Below are positions 6,306 through 7,950 of a stretch of 7,950 nucleotides of DNA, in pieces. The translations under genes and the position numbers were made by a program. How positions within the stretch are numbered: position 1 is the stretch's first letter; every line of letters begins with the position of its first letter. Below the pieces are notes generated by a model. The model was given only the letters and a program-made list of their open reading frames with translations, ran no database searches and was not told the DNA's origin. This stretch comes from Balneolales bacterium (lineage in GTDB: Bacteria; Bacteroidota; Rhodothermia; Balneolales; Natronogracilivirgulaceae). The stretch is from assembly GCA_007135895.1 (NCBI GenBank), contig SLHZ01000108.1, positions 1 to 7,950 on the forward strand. Direction: 5' to 3'.

Positions 6306-7202
6306 TTACGGGCGTTTTTCCTTCAGACGATGGCGTAAAGCGGAAATAAAACCGGGATGAGTGCCGCAACAGCCGCCAATAAAGGTCACACCGGCATCAA
6401 GCAGACGATTCGCCGAACCGGCAAAGGCCTCTGGCGTCATGGTGTACAAAGTCCTTCCTTCCTCATAAACCGGAAGTCCGGCATTGGGTTTCATCCATAG
6501 CGGCAAAGAGGTAGATTTGAGATATGCTTCCATGAGGCTGAAAAACTCATCGGGACCTTTTCCGCAGTTGGCCCCAACAGCGCGTACACCCGCATCCTCA
6601 AGAACAGCGGCGGCCTCACCCGGAGTCACTCCCATCATGGTATGATTTCCACCGGCGCCCGAATCATACACCATGCAGCCCACCACGGGAAGGCCGGTAG
6701 CCACAGCCGCCTCAACAGCAATCCTGGCCTCGTCAAGGTCCGACATGGTCTCAACCACCAGGGCCTGCGCCCCTCCATTCCGAAGAGCCTGCGCCTGCTC
6801 CTCAAAAGCATCAAAAAGCTCCTCCTCCGTGATATCACCCTGCATCAGCAGTTTACCGCTGGGGCCGATAGATCCGAAAACACAGATCCCGGCCTCACCA
6901 GCCGACCCGGCGGCACGACACGAAATTTCGGCACCGATTCGGTTGATCTCAGCAGCCTGTCTCTCTAGTCCATGACGCTTCAGCATGACACGGTTTGCAC
7001 CAAAAGTATTGGTCAGAATGACCCGTGATCCGGAGCGGACATACTCTGCGCCAATGGCTTGTACCTTTTCAGGATGTGTGAGATTCCAGGCTTCCGGCGC
7101 ATGGCCGGGAGGCAGGCCCAGCGCCTGCATCTGTGATCCCCAGGCACCATCAAGCAAAACCGGTGCGGAATCACAAAGCGTTTTCCATTCCTGTTCGTTC
7201 AT
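6306..7202 (-). CDS. Homocysteine S-methyltransferase, stand-alone MetH N-terminal-type domain
   Basis: This 298-residue single-domain enzyme transfers a methyl group to homocysteine bound at a zinc site, making methionine. It shows the family's TIM-barrel landmarks: LLDGAWGSQM (16-25), TNTFGAN (64-70), VVETMSDLDEA (149-159), GANCGKGP (210-217) and GGCCGTHP (276-283). The three predicted zinc ligands C213, C278 and C279 are all present. Its length matches one homocysteine-methyltransferase domain, so it lacks folate, cobalamin and activation modules. With a corrinoid protein upstream and an activation protein downstream, it most likely works as one subunit of a split cobalamin-dependent methionine synthase. 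A betaine- or S-methylmethionine-dependent enzyme would have the same fold and is the alternative. I chose ATG 7202 because AGGGAAG lies just before it; a TTG at 7220 in the same frame is less likely. Confidence 0.9.
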   Translation of the reverse strand: MNEQEWKTLCDSAPVLLDGAWGSQMQALGLPPGHAPEAWNLTHPEKVQAIGAEYVRSGSRVILTNTFGANRVMLKRHGLERQAAEINRIGAEISCRAAGSAGEAGICVFGSIGPSGKLLMQGDITEEELFDAFEEQAQALRNGGAQALVVETMSDLDEARIAVEAAVATGLPVVGCMVYDSGAGGNHTMMGVTPGEAAAVLEDAGVRAVGANCGKGPDEFFSLMEAYLKSTSLPLWMKPNAGLPVYEEGRTLYTMTPEAFAGSANRLLDAGVTFIGGCCGTHPGFISALRHRLKEKRP

Positions 7203-7205
7203 ATT

Positions 7206-7212
7206 CTTCCCT
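7206..7212 (-). promoter_or_regulatory. Ribosome binding site deciding the methyltransferase start
   Basis: On the minus strand AGGGAAG ends three bases before ATG 7202, with AGGGA as its core five bases away. It is one of the few recognisable Shine-Dalgarno-like sites in the window. It lies inside the extra codons that a TTG 7220 start would add, which favours the ATG. Confidence 0.55.
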
Positions 7213-7246
7213 GAGTTCAAGTGATAAGTGCAGCACAGCTTCTTTT

Positions 7247-7276
7247 TATTCAGACCGTCAGATTTCTATTTGTCAA
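7247..7276 (-). promoter_or_regulatory. Possible promoter of the methyltransferase gene
   Basis: A perfect TTGACA (-35-like, 7276-7271) lies on the minus strand about 70 nt before ATG 7202. The best -10 position 18 bases away is TGAATA (7252-7247), a poor match to TATAAT. If real, the methyltransferase and activation genes could be transcribed separately from the corrinoid gene. The phased T-tracts lie immediately upstream (7295-7366), where bent DNA often assists promoters. Confidence 0.3.
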
Positions 7277-7294
7277 CCTCTTTATTCAAGCCTC

Positions 7295-7366
7295 TTTTAT
7301 CGCTTCTTTTTTCGCATCTTTTACTGGTTTTTACCGGTTTTTTGCCGGGTTTTTGCCGGGTTTTTT
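7295..7366. repeat. Phased T-tracts with degenerate 10-12-bp tandem units
   Basis: Seven runs of 4-6 T on the + strand sit at 7295-7298, 7307-7312, 7319-7322, 7328-7332, 7338-7343, 7350-7354 and 7361-7366. Their centres are about 13, 11, 9.5, 10.5, 11.5 and 11.5 bp apart, close to one helical turn. The last four form near-tandem units: ACTGGTTTTT, ACCGGTTTTTT, GCCGGGTTTTT and GCCGGGTTTTTT. Phased A/T tracts are known to bend DNA. The region is non-coding and lies between the corrinoid and methyltransferase genes. Confidence 0.8.
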
Positions 7367-7394
7367 GATTATATGGAAAAATCTGATCGTATTT

Positions 7395-7423
7395 AAAAAC
7401 CGGATAGTTTCTTCATAGGCCGG
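7395..7423 (-). terminator. Weak terminator candidate after the corrinoid protein gene
   Basis: On the minus strand two CCGG blocks (7423-7420 and 7403-7400) can pair, with limited extra pairing inside, and are followed by five T (7399-7395). The structure begins within the last codons of the corrinoid gene. The stem is short and interrupted, so termination here is uncertain. Confidence 0.25.
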
Positions 7424-7950
7424 ATCTATCATCAAGGTATGCAACCGCTTCCTGTGGATCCGAACTGTAGAAATCAGCCCCGATTTCTTTGCAAAAACGC
7501 TCCGATACCGGTGCGCCTCCTATACAAACGATGCGGGATGCGTCTTTTTGCTTAATCTGCTCCACCGTCTGCTGCATATGGGGCATGGTGGTGGTCAGCA
7601 GGGCCGAAAGACCCACAAAAGCGGCCGGATATTTATCCATCTCCGCAAGAAATCGCTCCGGCTGTACGTCCACACCCAGATCGATCACTTCATAACCATT
7701 GCCCTCAATGATCATGGAAACAATATTCTTCCCAATATCGTGAAGATCTCCCCGAACCGTACCAATAATAAATGTCCCTTTCCGCTTGACAGAACCACTG
7801 GCAAAATACGGTCGCAGATGCTCCATGGCAGCCCGCATCGCCCTGGCAGACATCAGTACCTGGGGAACAAAAACCTTGTTTTCACGGAATTTCACGCCTA
7901 CATTTTTCATTCCCACGATTAGCGCATGTGTCAGGATGTCCTCGACCGGA
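7413..7950 (-). CDS. Corrinoid (cobalamin-binding) methyl-carrier protein, 5' end beyond the window
   Basis: The visible 178 codons carry a cobalamin as methyl carrier. The frame stays open to the window edge: PVEDILTHALIVGMKNVG, at the very end, is the expected four-helix cap of this family, so the true start lies beyond 7950. The Rossmann-like B12 domain follows, with GDLHDIG (66-72 of the visible part) containing D-x-H-x-x-G and the cobalt-ligand His70. It is followed by GLSALLTTTM (113-122, the S-x-L motif) and IGGAPV (143-148), which line the nucleotide-tail pocket. The protein ends soon after the B12 domain, so no activation domain is fused to it; that domain is encoded at 5548-6294. 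It may be a small corrinoid protein (MtaC/MtbC-like) or the C-terminal end of a larger MetH piece with a folate-binding domain. The context of homocysteine methyltransferase and activation genes favours methionine synthesis. A GTG at 7916 is in frame but would remove the helical cap. Confidence 0.9.
   Translation of the reverse strand, partial: PVEDILTHALIVGMKNVGVKFRENKVFVPQVLMSARAMRAAMEHLRPYFASGSVKRKGTFIIGTVRGDLHDIGKNIVSMIIEGNGYEVIDLGVDVQPERFLAEMDKYPAAFVGLSALLTTTMPHMQQTVEQIKQKDASRIVCIGGAPVSERFCKEIGADFYSSDPQEAVAYLDDRSGL

Noticed and set aside
6295..6369. Longer start (TTG 6369) for the activation protein
   Set aside because: It would overlap the methyltransferase gene by 64 bp and use a TTG. 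The ATG at 6294 lies 11 bp after the preceding stop and suits the family length.
7203..7412. SAM or cobalamin riboswitch upstream of the methyltransferase gene
   Set aside because: A CTTATCA string occurs on the minus strand near 7220, but the purine-rich and helix elements of a SAM-I aptamer do not follow, and no cobalamin-riboswitch core was found.
7413..7916. Corrinoid protein starting at GTG 7916
   Set aside because: The frame stays open to the window edge, and the residues before 7916 continue the conserved helical cap (EDILTHALI).

Overview
The window fits a member of the Bacteroidota/FCB side of the bacterial tree, such as Rhodothermota/Balneolota or Calditrichota-like lineages. Three things point there: a FISUMP-domain lipid- or surface-type protein, a type IX-like sorting motif (YPNPFNP), and a periplasmic-TPR histidine kinase. 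Most starts also lack a clear Shine-Dalgarno sequence. This placement is an inference from protein families, not from a marker gene. All six genes lie on the minus strand, so the biological order runs from 7950 down to 1.

Right part (5548-7950): a split cobalamin-dependent methionine synthase (MetH) cluster. It holds the 3' part of a corrinoid-binding protein gene (truncated by the window edge), a stand-alone homocysteine S-methyltransferase, and a stand-alone MetH reactivation-domain protein with a C-terminal cysteine cluster. The expected work-flow is: methylcobalamin on the corrinoid protein, methyl transfer to Zn-activated homocysteine to give methionine, and AdoMet-dependent rescue of oxidised cobalamin by the activation protein. 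A folate-binding domain is not visible and would be expected just upstream, beyond 7950. The 210-bp gap between the corrinoid and methyltransferase genes carries about seven T-tracts spaced near the DNA helical repeat, which predicts bent DNA.

Middle (5231-5547): a 317-bp spacer with a terminator-like palindrome and four perfect-length 24-bp tandem repeats. The repeats alternate at one base (T, C, T, C), so the array looks like a doubled 48-bp dimer. They sit directly upstream of a sensor kinase gene.

Left part (66-5230): a soluble PAS-PAS-HisKA_2-type histidine kinase is followed by a membrane histidine kinase with an extracytoplasmic TPR sensor. The stop and start overlap as ATGA, and a strong 10-bp inverted repeat lies 24 nt before the second start. 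No response regulator is present in the window. After a 267-bp gap comes an exported FISUMP-domain protein whose type IX-like sorting domain is internal rather than C-terminal.

No RNA genes, insertion sequences, CRISPR arrays or prophage signs were seen. The gene content is mostly recognisable. The less ordinary parts are the repeat array, the phased T-tracts, the coupled pair of unlike kinases and the odd FISUMP architecture.
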